The notes under the pieces: model-generated
Told to the model about the DNA's origin: nothing
Databases searched by the model: none
What the model saw: the letters and a program-made list of their open reading frames with translations, nothing else
Shown: positions 37,796 through 47,764 of the stretch, piece by piece
Layout: the number at the start of each line of letters is the position of its first letter
Position numbering within the stretch: the first letter of the stretch is position 1
From: JAFDWI01 sp963764215
Lineage (GTDB): Bacteria; Actinomycetota; Acidimicrobiia; Acidimicrobiales; Iamiaceae
NCBI GenBank assembly: GCA_963764215.1
Contig: CAVXRS010000003.1
Location: forward strand, 278,368 to 342,367
Length of the DNA: 64,000 bases
Direction: 5' to 3'
Position numbers and translations under genes: made by a program

Positions 37796-39395
37796 TCACC
37801 GAGACGACCGCATGGAAGGCCCTGGAGCGCCACGCCGCGCAGACGGCCGGGGCGACGATTTCAGACCGGTTCGACCAGGATCCCGGTCGCGGCGGGCGGT
37901 TCACCGCCGAAGGCGCCGGATGTACCTGGACTACTCCAAGCACCGGATCGGTGAGGACACCCTCGAACTGCTCACGGACCTGGCCCGCGCCGCAGGGCTG
38001 GCCGAACGAATCGAGGCGATGTTCACCGGCACCACATCAACGTGTCCGAGGACCGTGCCGTCCTGCACACCGCCCTGCGACTTCCCCGCGACGCCCGGTT
38101 GGTCGTCGACGGGGTGGACGTCGTCGCCGAGGTCCACGACGTTCTCGACCGCATGGGTGCGCTTCGCGCGACGGGTGCGCGACGGCGACTGGTTGGGCCA
38201 CTCGGGCGACGACGATCAACGCCGTCGTCAACATCGGCATCGGCGGATCGGACCTGGGCCCGGTCATGGCCTACGAGGCGCTGCGCTCGTATTCCGATCG
38301 CTCGATCACGCTCCGCTTCGTCTCGAACATCGACGGCACCGACTTCGCCGAGGCCACACGCGACCTCGACCCGAAACGCACCCTGTTCATCGTGGCGTCC
38401 AAGACCTTCGGGACGCTCGAGACCCTCACGAATGCCTCGACCGCCCGCGAGTGGGTTCTCGACGCCTACGGGGGCGACACCGATGCCGTGGCGCGCCACT
38501 TCGTCGCGGTGTCCACCAACGCGGACCGGGTCGCGGACTTCGGCATCGATACCGAGCAACATGTTCGAGCTTCTGGGACTGGGTCGGGGGCCGCTACTCG
38601 GTCGATTCGGCCATCGGGCTGTCGCTGATGATCGCGATCGGTCCCGATGGCTTCGCCGACTTCCTCGCCGGTTTCCACGAGATGGACGCACACTTCCCAC
38701 CGCACCGCTTCGAGGCGAACCTCCCGGTGCTGATGGGCATGTTGGGCATCTGGTACGCGAACTTCCACGATGCGCAGACCCATGCGGTGCTCCCCTACGA
38801 GCTGTATCTCAAGCGCTTCCCCGCCTACCTGCAACAGCTCGACATGGAGAGCAACGGCAAGCACGTCACCGCAGAGGGCGGGCCGGTCGGAACCACCACC
38901 GGGCCCATGGTCTGGGGCGAGCCGGGAACGAACGGCCAGCACGCCTTCTATCAGCTCCTCCACCAGGGAACGAGACTGGTTCCCTGCGACTTGATCGGCT
39001 TCGTTCACCCCCGCAACCCGATCGGCAACCATCACGACCTGCTCATCGCCAACCTTCTCGCCCAGTCCGAGGCGCTGGCGTTCGGCCAGGAAGCAGACGA
39101 TCCCCACCGGGTCTGTGAAGGCAATCGACCGTCGTCCACCCTGTTCGCGGACGAACTGACCCCCCACAGCCTCGGCGCGTTGATCGCCTGCTACGAGCAC
39201 AAGGTGTTCGTGCAGGGAACGGTCTGGGGGATCGATTCGTTCGACCAATGGGGCGTCGAGCTGGGCAAGCGGCTCGCCACGACGATCATCGACGAGCTGG
39301 CATCCGGCGACGTCGGCGACCACGATTCGTCCACGTCGACCCTGATCGACCGGTATCTGGACCGGCGCGGGACGCGGCCGACCCTCAGCTCTTGA
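37792..39395 (+). CDS. pgi: Glucose-6-phosphate isomerase, frameshifted in the 5' half
   Basis: Interconverts glucose-6-phosphate and fructose-6-phosphate. 5' part in pieces (YLDYSKHRIGEDTLELLTDL, VSEDRAVLHTALRLPRDA, NAVVNIGIGGSDLGPVMAYE, FIVASKTFGTLETLTNA, FWDWVGGRYSVDSAIGLSL), with shifts near 37920, 38035, 38160, 38205 and 38565. From 38600 it is one clean frame with LPYELYLKRFPAYLQQLDME, EPGTNGQHAFYQLLHQGT, ALIACYEHKVFVQGTVWGID and SFDQWGVELGK. About 534 residues. Last gene of the gnd-zwf-pgi operon, all acting at the glucose-6-phosphate node. Its 3' end overlaps recG tail to tail by 11 bases. Confidence 0.92.
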
Positions 39396-41525
39396 ACAGG
39401 TAGGCACCTTCGTCGGCGCCCAACATCAGCTCCACCTCTTGGGCCAGTCCCGGGTGTGCGGCCAGTTCCGGATCGTCATCCAACAGCGCTTCGGCCGCGT
39501 TCCGGGCGCGCTCGACCCACTTCCGGTCGCGACGCAACGACGCCAGACGCAGATCGTTCCGTCCGGTCTGGCGGGTGGCCATGAGGGTCCCCTCACCCCG
39601 CAGATCCAGGTCGACCTCCGCAAGCTCGAACCCGTCGGTGGATGCCACCAGGGCCGAAAGGCGCGCCTCGGCATCGGCGCCCGACCCGTCGGCCACGAGG
39701 AAACACCAGGATCGATCGGCTCCCCGACCGACCCGGCCACGCAGCTGGTGGAGCTGGGCGATGCCGAAACGATCCGCATCGAGGATCACCATCACGGTCG
39801 CGTTCGGCACGTCGACGCCGACCTCGATGACCGTGGTCGCGACGAGCACGTCCAGTGCGCCGCTCCGGAACGCCTCCATGACCGCTTCCTTCTCGGGACC
39901 CTTGAGCCGACCGTGCAGGAGGCCGACCCGCAGATCCTCGAGCTCACCCCCGGGGCGCACAACCGCTCCCGGGTCGCTTCGGCCGACGCGACTTCGAGCT
40001 TCTCGGACTCCTCGATCAGCGGGCACACGACATAGGCCTGTCGCCCCGCCTCGACCTCTGCGCGCACTTGTTCCCAGGCGGCGCCGTCCGCCTCGGGTCG
40101 GACCCAGGTGGTCCGGATCGGCGTGCGCCCCGGGGGAAGCTCGTCCAGTACGGACACGTCGAGATCGCCATAGACGGTCATCGCGGCCGTGCGGGGTATG
40201 GGCGTGGCGGTCATGACCAGCACGTCAGGGGTGGCTCCACCGTCGGTCCGATCACGGAGCGCGGCGCGCTGCTCGACCCCGAACCGGTGCTGCTCGTCGA
40301 CCACCACGACGCCCAACGAGGCGAACTCGACCCCCTCCTGGATCAACGCGTGGGTGCCCACGACGATGTCGACGGTCCCGTCGGCCAATCCTGCGAGCAC
40401 CTCGCGCCGCTCGGCCGCTCCGACCCGGTTCGTGAGCAACGCCACCCGCACCGGCCGCTCGCCGAAGAGGTTGTCCCCCGCCTCGACCGAGAGGCGTCCG
40501 AGAAGTTCCGAGACGCTGGTGTGGTGTTGTTCGGCCAGCACTTCGGTCGGCGCCATGAGCGCGCCCTGATGGTCACCCTGCACCGCCGCGAGCAGGGCGT
40601 GGACCGCGACGAGCGTCTTGCCGGCGCCCACGTCCCCCTGCAGCAGGCGATGCATCGGACTCGAGGACCGCAGATCTGCGTCGATCTCGTCGATCACCCG
40701 CTCCTGGGCGCCGGTCAAGGCAAAAGGCAACGAACGGGCGAAGGATGCCAGCAGGGTGTCGTCGACCGCGTCGGTGTCGTGCGCGATGCCGACGGCTCGA
40801 CGGGCGAGCATCCGCTTGTGGGAGACCAACGCGAGCTGCACCCAAAGCAGTTCGTCGAAGACCAGGCGTGCCCGCGCCCGCTGCACGTCATGCAGCTCTT
40901 CGGGCAGGTGGATGTCGTGGAACGCCGTGGTCCGATCCACCAGTCGGTGGGCGCGGAGCACTTCGGCAGGCACGGTCTCCGCGAACGTGCCGCTGCGCTC
41001 GAGGATCTCGGCGATCCAACGGGACAGGTCCCAGGTGGTGATCCGCGCCTTCTCGGACTGGGGATACATCGCCACGACCCGTCCGGTGCGGTCGCCCAGC
41101 AGGTCGACCACCGGGTTCGTCATCTGCAGCCGACCCCGGTATTCCTCTACCTTGCCGAACAACACGCACTCGGTCCCTTCGGGGAGTTGCCGCTCGCGCC
41201 AGCCCTGGTTGAAGAACGTGACCTTGAGATAGCCCGACCCATCGGTGACGTCCGCCGTGACCAGGGTGCGCGCCGGTCGTCCCCGGGTGCGACGTGCGCT
41301 GATGCGCTTCACCCGTGCGACGACCATCACCTCGTCGCCGGCCTGAACGGAAGCGATCGGCTGCTGGTTGCTGCGGTCCACGTAGCGCCGCGGATAGTGC
41401 ATCAACAGGTCCAGCACGGACTCGACACCGAACGCGTCGGCGAGCGCCGCGGCGTGCTTGGGTCCGATTCCCCGCAACTCGGTGACCGGCAACGCGGCGA
41501 GCTGCGCCAATCGTCTCCCGGTCAT
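39385..41525 (-). CDS. recG: ATP-dependent DNA helicase RecG, frameshifted near 39955
   Basis: Branch-migration helicase for stalled forks, about 713 residues. N-terminal wedge/OB domain (LLMHYPRRYVDRSNQQPIAS, KVTFFNQGWRERQLPEGTE). SF2 motor with Walker A LLQGDVGAGKT, motif GALMAPTEVLAEQH, DEQHRFGVEQR box, TATPIPRTAAMTVYGDLDVS, then after the shift GLLHGRLKGPEKEAVMEAFR, VIEVGVDVPNATVMVI and QLHQLRGRVGRG. The start is ATG 41525 (MTGRRLAQL). An essential-type core gene otherwise intact, so the single shift is likely a sequence error. Confidence 0.95.
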
Positions 41526-41551
41526 CGTTGCGCGTCCCGTTCTCCCGTCGC

Positions 41552-41929
41552 CTACTCTGGACGGTGGCACACCGCCTCGACGTTGTTGCCGTCCGGGTCC
41601 CGGACGAACGCCCCGTAGTAGCCGGGATGGTACTCAGGCCACTCCCGGGGCTCGTGCAGCACCTCGGCGCCGACCTCGACCGCGGCCGTGAAAAACGCCC
41701 GGACCGCCTCCCGGGTCGCGGCGGTGAACGCGACGTGGTCCTCGCGCCAGCCGGTGTGGTTGGCGGACAGCGGCCCGATCCAGAAGTTCGGGGCCGGCGG
41801 CACGCCGTATCCGATCACCCCCTCGTGGGGTTCCATCAGGCGGGTCGCGCCGAGTGCCGCGAGCACCTTGTCGTAGAACGCGGCGCTGGCCGCCACGTCG
41901 GCGCACTGGATTCCCAGGTGATCGATCAT
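41552..41929 (-). CDS. VOC (glyoxalase/bleomycin-resistance) superfamily protein
   Basis: 125 residues with paired beta-alpha-beta-beta-beta modules: MIDHLGIQCADVAASAAFYD, then HVAFTAATREAVRAFFTAAV and YYGAFVRDPDGNNVEAVCH. His4, the later His in DHVAF and the Glu in NNVEAV could form the metal site. Substrate unknown. A TAAGCT six bases before the ATG suggests leaderless transcription. It lies 27 bases upstream of recG. Confidence 0.9.
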   Translation of the reverse strand: MIDHLGIQCADVAASAAFYDKVLAALGATRLMEPHEGVIGYGVPPAPNFWIGPLSANHTGWREDHVAFTAATREAVRAFFTAAVEVGAEVLHEPREWPEYHPGYYGAFVRDPDGNNVEAVCHRPE

Positions 41930-42112
41930 CGCGGCAGCTTAGAGGGCGAGCGGAGAGGCGCATCCGACCGACGAACAGTCCCGCGGCGACCAGACCGATC
42001 CGGGCGGGTCCCTTCGCCCTGCGGCCGCGAAGCCATCGACCGGCGCTGCGTCACGTGGTGTGCGCATGTTCGGACGCTGCGTGAGCTGCTGATAGCCTCC
42101 GACGTTGCTGGT

Positions 42113-42155
42113 CCGTGGTCTGACGGACGTCCGAGCACCCACCACGGCTCAGACC
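42113..42155 (+). promoter_or_regulatory. Mutually exclusive leader hairpins upstream of the RCC1-repeat gene
   Basis: Three inverted repeats overlap in the 5' region of the surface-protein gene. CCGTGGT (42113-42119) pairs with ACCACGG (42141-42147). GGTCTGA (42117-42123) pairs with TCAGACC (42149-42155). A perfect palindrome CGGACGTCCG (42124-42133) sits inside both. The two longer stems share bases 42117-42119, so they cannot form together. A possible -10 (TAGCCT, about 42093) lies upstream, placing the element in the leader. Whether it acts as RNA switch or protein site is unknown. Confidence 0.4.
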
Positions 42156-42185
42156 ATTGCTGCGGTGGCGAAGGGATCTTCCGCG

Positions 42186-44898
42186 ATGTCCGGTTTGCGC
42201 CGTCGAGTCCGTCCGCTGGCCCGAGTGACGGTGGTCGTCGCCACGATGGTGGCGGTGGTGGTCGTCACGCCGCTCGCCGGCGTCTCGGCTGCGCCTGGGG
42301 GGAACACCTCGCCATCGGTGTCGGGGCCGGGCGTGGGCGAGGGGCTGATCGGCGGGTCGATCTCCGCGGGCGGCTCCCACACGTCCGCGATCAAAGCCGA
42401 CGGCACCCCCACCTGCTGGGGCAGCAACGCCTACGGGCAGACCACCATCCCGGCCGGCACCGTCACCGCCATCGCCGCCGGCGGCTACCACACGTGCGCG
42501 ATCAAAACCGACGGCACCCCCACCTGCTGGGGCAACAACACCTTCGGGCAGACCACCATCCCGGCCGGCACCGGCACCGTCACCGCCATCACCGCCGGCC
42601 TCCACCACACGTGCGCGATCAAAACCGACGGCACCCCCACCTGCTGGGGCGACAACACCGACGGGCAGACCACCATCCCGGCCGGCACCGTCACCGCCAT
42701 CGCCGCCGGCGACTCACCACACGTGCGCGATCAAAACCGACGGCACCCCCACCTGCTGGGGCTACAACAGCTCCGGGCAGACCACCATCCCGCCCGGCAC
42801 CGGCACCGTCACCGCCATCACCGCCGGCTACCACCACACGTGCGCGATCAAAACCGACGGCACCCCCACCTGCTGGGGCAACAACACCAACGGGCAGACC
42901 ACCATCCCGCCCGGCACCGGCACCGTCACCGCCATCACCGCCGGCTACCACCACACGTGCGCGATCAAAACTGACGGCACCCCCACCTGCTGGGGCTACA
43001 ACAGCTCCGGGCAGACCACCATCCCGCCCGGCACCGGCACCGTCACCGCCATCACCGCCGGCGGCTCCCACACGTGCGCCATAGAAACTGACGGCACCAC
43101 CACCTGCTGGGGCAGCAACTACGCCGGGCAGACCACCATCCCGGCCGGCACCGGCACGTTGGCCTCGGTGGCGATCTCCGCCGGCGGCTTCCACACGTGC
43201 GCCATCACCACCGACGGCACCCCCACCTGCTGGGGCGACAACACCGTCGGGCAGCTCAACGTCCCGGCCGGGACCGGCACCGTCACCGCCATCACCGCCG
43301 GCTTGTACCACACGTGCGCCATCAAGACCGACGGCACCCCCACCTGCTGGGGCGGCAACGCCTACGGGCAGCTCAACGTCCCGGCCGGGACCGGCACCGT
43401 CACCGCCATCACCGCCGGCTTGTACCACACGTGCGCCATCAAGACCGACGGCACCCCCACCTGCTGGGGCGACAACACCTCCGGGCAGCTCAACGTCCCG
43501 GCCGGGACCGGCACCGTCACCGCCATCACCGCCGGCGGCTACCACACGTGCGCCATCAAGACCGACGGCACCCCCACCTGCTGGGGCGACAACACCTCCG
43601 GGCGGGCCAGCGTCCCGGCCGGCATCGGCACCGTCACCGCCATCACCGCCGGCTACTTCCACACCTGCGCGATCAAGACCGACGGCACCCCCACCTGCTG
43701 GGGCGACAACGCCTCCGGGCAGCTCAACGTCCCGGCCGGGACCGGCACCGTCTCCGCCATCGCCGCCGGCTTCTTCCACACCTGCGCCATCAAGACCGGC
43801 GGCACGCCCACCTGCTGGGGCTCCAACACCTCCGGGCAGACCAGCATCCCACCGGGCACCGGCACCGTCACCGCCATCGCCGCCGGCGGCTACCACACGT
43901 GCGCGATCAGAACCGACGGCACCCCCACCTGCTGGGGCGCCAACAGCTTCGGGCAGAGGACGCCCACGGTGGCGTGGAACGGGCCCACCTACCTGCCCGT
44001 TGGTGCGGCGGCCACCGGGTCCTTCACCGCCACCATGAACCCCGCGAACTTCTCGGTCACCACCGGTTCGGCTCCCGCCGGAACCGTCGTGAACGCCGAC
44101 GGCACCCTCACCGGCACCCCGACCACTCCAGGCGCGACCACCTTCACCACCACCGCCACCGACAACGTGATCTCGGGCTCGACCGCCACCACCCTCACCG
44201 TGTTCGACACCACCATCACCGCAGGACCCCCGGCGCTCACCAACAACGCCGACGCGCACCTCTCTTTCGACACCGACCCCACCGGTCTGGGCGCCACCTT
44301 CACCTGCACCCTCGACACCGGCACCCCCACCCCGTGCACCTCACCCGTCGACTACACCGGACTCGCCGACGGCACCCACACCTTCACCGTGGCCGCCACC
44401 GTCGGAGGCGTCACCGACCCCACCCCCGCCACCCGCACCTGGACCGTCGACACCACACCCCCCACCGTCACCATCACCTCGAGCCCGTCCGACCCGACCA
44501 ACAACCCCGACGCGCACCTCGCGTTCACCTCACCCGACTCCACCGCCACGTTCACCTGCACCCTCGACACCGGCACCCCCACCCCGTGCACCTCACCGGT
44601 CGACTACACCGGACTCGCCGACGGCACCCACACCTTCACCGTCACCGCCACCGACCCCGCCGACAACACCAGCACCCCCGCCACCCGCACCTGGACCATC
44701 GACACCACCGCCCCGGCCCCCGCGCCCACAACCACCACCCCACCGGCCAGCGCACCCCCCGCAGCCACCCCACCGCCCGACGCCGCTCTCCCCACCACCG
44801 GATCCCGAACCCTCACCCTCGGCCTCCTCGGCCTGCTGATCGCGGCCGCCGGCGCCATCCTCATCCTCACCACCCGCCGCCGAACCCACCAACCCTGA
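42186..44898 (+). CDS. LPxTG-anchored surface protein with 14 RCC1-like repeats and Ig-like domains, frameshifted near 42714
   Basis: About 900 residues. Signal peptide (VTVVVATMVAVVVVTPLAG, cleavage near VSAAPGG), then 14 tandem RCC1/BLIP-II-like units of 37-41 residues (consensus HTCAIKTDGTPTCWG, GQxxxPAGTGTVTAI), probably a beta-propeller. Next a putative He-PIG/Ig-like segment and two 84-residue Ig-like repeats (TCTLDTGTPTPCTSP, YTGLADGTHTFTV). Then a Thr/Pro linker, the sortase motif LPTTG, a membrane helix and a RRRTHQP tail. Covalent wall anchoring is therefore likely. No sortase is in the window. An extra base near 42714 (GACTCACCAC) breaks repeat 3 to 4. AAGGGA precedes the ATG. Confidence 0.88.
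42378..43965 (+). repeat. Tandem RCC1-like coding repeats, 14 units of 111-123 bp
   Basis: Direct in-phase repeats, usually 117 bp, each encoding HTCAI...GTPTCWG...GQ...PAGT. Units 1-7 and 13 mostly read QTTIP or QTSIP; units 8-10 and 12 read QLNVP, so two sub-families have expanded separately. Units are nearly identical even at wobble positions (for example two consecutive copies around 43290-43500), which implies recent duplication or ongoing homogenisation. Two units lack a Gly-Thr pair, consistent with slippage in codon steps. Confidence 0.9.
44299..44645 (+). repeat. Two-copy Ig-like coding repeat, 252-bp period
   Basis: A stretch of about 95 bp starting TTCACCTGCACCCTCGACAC at 44299 recurs at 44551 almost unchanged, within two 84-residue domains that end in RTWTVDTT and RTWTIDTT. 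The identity at DNA level suggests a recent domain duplication in the stalk of the surface protein. Confidence 0.8.
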
Positions 44899-44914
44899 AG
44901 GCCGTCGGGCACGA

Positions 44915-46075
44915 CTACCGCAACTGGACCGTTCCGGGCCGTGCCGGGCGCCGCCCGGAAATGTTCCAGGTGAGCCAGTTGCCGTGGGGGTGTGCCCAGC
45001 CCGGAGCAACCGGTTCCACCTCGCGGCCGTCCCGCCAGCAACGCAGGCCGAGCACCGTGTCGGGAGCCGTGCCCTCGGTGCGGGATCGTCCGTCGGTGTC
45101 GCCCCCGACCGGGTCGCCTTCCACCGGGCCCCATGCAGGCGCTTCGACGCCGGGAACGCATCCGGGCGGCTCCGCGCTCAGCCACGACACGGGCCGACCG
45201 GACGCTGCGGCCGCCTCGAGGATGTCCGCGACCTGCTGTCTGCGTTCCCGCTCCACGTAGGTCAGCACCCACGTGTCGAACACGACCAGATGGGTCTCAC
45301 GAGCGACCGAGTCGACCACGTGGGGAAGTCCGCCAATCAGGTCGCCGGCCACGAGCCGGGGTGGATCGACCCGCGCCAGATCGACTGCGGCCCGAAACCG
45401 TTCGATACGCCAGGGCTGATCGGGCCACAGGCACGCTTCCAACCAGCGCACCCGGTCGGCATCGTCGAGGGGAACCGGATCCCAATCGATTCCCACCCGC
45501 TCGGTGATCGCCGGCGGGAAACCCTCCAGGACGGGCTGTGTCCCGCTCCGCACCTCGCCGGCCAGGCGCACCGGAGATTCCCCTGCGCCGACCGTGACCC
45601 CTCCGACCTCGATCCGGTACCGATCCAGCCCGAGCAGCAAACCCGCGCTCGCTCCCAATTCGACCAGGCTCACCGCCGCACCGGGCACATCGGCGCACGC
45701 CGCGGCGACCAGCGGAGCCAGGAGCACCGCCCGGTTCACCTCGTTGGTCTGGGTGGCCCGGGTCGCGATCACCTCGACCAGTTCGGCGCGGTGCTCGAGA
45801 CAGGTCGCCCGGAAGGTCGGCCACGGGTCGTCGCCCGGCACCTCGTCGGCCGGCGTGACCGACCGGTACCAGCGGGCGAGCTCGACGTCCGGGTTGCGGA
45901 GGACGTGATCGTGGACGGCCGCGAACAGCAGCACCGGTCGCGCCTGGCCCGGCCGAGCCGCCGTGAGAAGCTCCGACACCTCGTCGTCCCCGGCCACCGC
46001 CCGGGCCAGGCGCGCATACAGCGGGAGGTCGGGAATCGTCTCGGCGAACGCGAGGAAGCGATCGCGCAGCCGCAC
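44915..46075 (-). CDS. DUF2332 family protein
   Basis: 386 residues of a family common in actinobacteria. Conserved features: FLAFAETIPDLPLYARLARA, FRATCLEHRAELVEVIATRA, TNEVNRAVLLAPLVAAAC, LVELGASAGLLLGLDRYRIE, VGIDWDPVPLDDADRVRWLE, VFDTWVLTYVERERR. The ELGASAGLLL segment and its context resemble a SAM-binding loop, but no function is established. The GTG at 46075 shares its first base with the fakA stop (TAGTG), so coupling to fakA is likely. The stop is 16 bases from the stop of the convergent surface-protein gene. Confidence 0.85.
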   Translation of the reverse strand: MRLRDRFLAFAETIPDLPLYARLARAVAGDDEVSELLTAARPGQARPVLLFAAVHDHVLRNPDVELARWYRSVTPADEVPGDDPWPTFRATCLEHRAELVEVIATRATQTNEVNRAVLLAPLVAAACADVPGAAVSLVELGASAGLLLGLDRYRIEVGGVTVGAGESPVRLAGEVRSGTQPVLEGFPPAITERVGIDWDPVPLDDADRVRWLEACLWPDQPWRIERFRAAVDLARVDPPRLVAGDLIGGLPHVVDSVARETHLVVFDTWVLTYVERERRQQVADILEAAAASGRPVSWLSAEPPGCVPGVEAPAWGPVEGDPVGGDTDGRSRTEGTAPDTVLGLRCWRDGREVEPVAPGWAHPHGNWLTWNISGRRPARPGTVQLR

Positions 46076-47712
46076 TACTCCACGCCGATGAAGTAGGGGT
46101 ACAGCGGCTGGCCACCGGCGTGGACCTCGACGGCGATGTCCGGCCGGTGCGCTCCCAGCCATTCGGTGATCTGCCGCGTCGCGGCGATCGACGACCCCTC
46201 ACCTTCGACGAGGGTCACGATCTCATGGCCGTCGTCGACGAGCTCGTCCAGCAGGATCGTGGTCGCCTCCACCAGATCCGGCGCGACCGCCCGGATTCCC
46301 GATCTGGCGATACCCAGGTAGTCGCCCTCGGCGATCGGTCCGACCTCGCAGGAGGCGTCGCGGACCGCGCGGGTCACCTCCCCGGCGACCACCGCGTCCG
46401 CACCATCTCCCAGTGCCTCCGCGACCTCGTCGACGCCGGCCTCCGGGTCGTAGGCGACCAGCGCGGCGACGGCCTCGACCACTCCCCGGGTCGGCACCAC
46501 CCGGACCTCTTTGGAGGTCTGTGACGCGACCTGTTCGGCGACGGGGATGATGTTCGAATTGTTCGGCAGGATCACCACCGCGTCGGCGGGCACCGACTCG
46601 ACCGCTGCGAGCAGGTCCGCGGTGGAGGGATTCATCGACTGGCCGCCGGAAACGATCTGTTGCACCCCGAGAGAGTGGAACAGTCGCCGGATTCCGTCGC
46701 CGACCGAGACTGCCACCACGGCGGTGGTGACCGGAATCGCGGCTTCCAGGGCGTCGCCGGGTTCGGTGCCCTCGGTGACCCAACGTTCCTCGGCGACCTG
46801 CTCGAGCAGATCGGTCACCCGAATCCGACGGGGCCGCCCAGCATCGATTCCCGCTTCGATGGCGGCGCCGATGTCGTCGGTGTGGATGTGGCAGTTCCAC
46901 AGACCGTCACCGCCGACCACCACGATCGAATCCCCGATGCTGAGCCACACGTCCTTGAACGCATCGATGGTCGAATCGGGGGCGTCGAGCAGATACATCA
47001 CCTCATAGCGAAGGTCCGCGATGCCACCTTCCGAGTGCCCGTGCACCTCGGCGAGCGCGTCGGCGACCTCGTCGACGGGCGGGGCTTCGGGAAGCTCCCG
47101 ACCGGCCACGACGTGCAGCGCCGCATCGATCAGCAGCATGAGCCCGGTTCCTCCGGCGTCCACGACCCCGGCCTCGGCCAACACCGGCAGCAGCTCCGGC
47201 GTGCGCGCCAGCGCGTCGGCGCCGGCGACCTGAGCTCCTTCGAGCACCTCGACGAGATCGGCGTCCACGCCGGCCGCTGCGGCACCGATCGCCGCACCCC
47301 TGATCACCGTCAGTATCGTTCCCTCCACCGGCTTCATCACGGCGCCGTAGGCCGCATCGGCGGCGGCCTGGAGGGCCTCGACCATCCGTGGCGCGTCGAG
47401 TCCGTCCGGCGACTCGGCCGCAGTGCCGGCGATCCCCCGGAGGATCTGGGAGAGGATCACCCCGCTGTTGCCCCGGGCCCCCATGAGCGACCCGTGGCTG
47501 ATCGCGGCGGCCACGTCGCGCAGTTCGTCGTCCACCTCGGCCAGTTCGTCGCAGACCGACCCGACGGTGAGCGCCATGTTCGATCCCGTGTCGCCGTCGG
47601 GCACCGGGTAGACGTTCAGCCGGTCGATGCGTCGCTGGTGGGCGCGGAGGAGATCGCGGAAACACCCGACGATCTCACGCAGGTCGACGGCAGTCACTCG
47701 CTCGATGGTCAT
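46075..47712 (-). CDS. fakA: DAK2-domain fatty acid kinase subunit (FakA/YloV)
   Basis: 545 residues. N-terminal DhaL-type ATP domain with LNVYPVPDGDTGSNMALTVG (Mg-binding Asp cluster), AAISHGSLMGARGNSGVILS and GVVDAGGTGLMLLIDAA. A middle domain (DSIVVVGGDGLWNCHIHTDD) and a C-terminal domain (SGGQSMNPSTADLLAAVESV, VILPNNSNIIPVAEQVA) follow. FakA phosphorylates FakB-bound fatty acids. No DegV/FakB is nearby. In actinobacteria it usually precedes recG; here the surface protein, a VOC gene and DUF2332 intervene. The ATG at 47712 has TACCAT eight bases upstream, suggesting a leaderless transcript. Confidence 0.92.
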   Translation of the reverse strand: MTIERVTAVDLREIVGCFRDLLRAHQRRIDRLNVYPVPDGDTGSNMALTVGSVCDELAEVDDELRDVAAAISHGSLMGARGNSGVILSQILRGIAGTAAESPDGLDAPRMVEALQAAADAAYGAVMKPVEGTILTVIRGAAIGAAAAGVDADLVEVLEGAQVAGADALARTPELLPVLAEAGVVDAGGTGLMLLIDAALHVVAGRELPEAPPVDEVADALAEVHGHSEGGIADLRYEVMYLLDAPDSTIDAFKDVWLSIGDSIVVVGGDGLWNCHIHTDDIGAAIEAGIDAGRPRRIRVTDLLEQVAEERWVTEGTEPGDALEAAIPVTTAVVAVSVGDGIRRLFHSLGVQQIVSGGQSMNPSTADLLAAVESVPADAVVILPNNSNIIPVAEQVASQTSKEVRVVPTRGVVEAVAALVAYDPEAGVDEVAEALGDGADAVVAGEVTRAVRDASCEVGPIAEGDYLGIARSGIRAVAPDLVEATTILLDELVDDGHEIVTLVEGEGSSIAATRQITEWLGAHRPDIAVEVHAGGQPLYPYFIGVE

Positions 47713-47764
47713 CGTGCACGATGGTAGGGCGGGAGCACGACCGGTGAGGATACGATCGTTGGTC
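47713..47764. promoter_or_regulatory. Back-to-back leaderless promoters, fakA and CpaE-like gene
   Basis: Only 52 bases separate the two divergent start codons. On the minus strand TACCAT (47721-47726) lies eight bases from the fakA ATG. On the plus strand TACGAT (47751-47756) lies eight bases from the GTG at 47765. Neither gene has a ribosome site. The symmetrical spacing is what leaderless actinobacterial promoters look like. Confidence 0.5.

Noticed and set aside
42378..43965. Possible CRISPR-like array because of regular direct repeats
   Set aside because: Repeat plus spacer are both conserved and coding in phase; no unique spacers and no cas genes.
42691..44259. Long minus-strand open frame (about 520 codons, Gly/Ala/Val-rich) opposite the RCC1 repeats
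   Set aside because: A by-product of the 117-bp in-phase repeat and high third-position G+C on the plus strand; no start, ribosome site or domain of its own.
43197..45260. Second long plus-strand frame, His/Arg-rich, through the same repeats
   Set aside because: Frame-shifted reading of the repeat gene; amino-acid content (runs of His and Arg) is not protein-like and it runs into the antisense of DUF2332.
46660..47727. Plus-strand open frame of 355 codons opposite fakA
   Set aside because: Antisense of a strongly supported DAK2-domain gene; composition His/Arg/Gly-rich without motifs.
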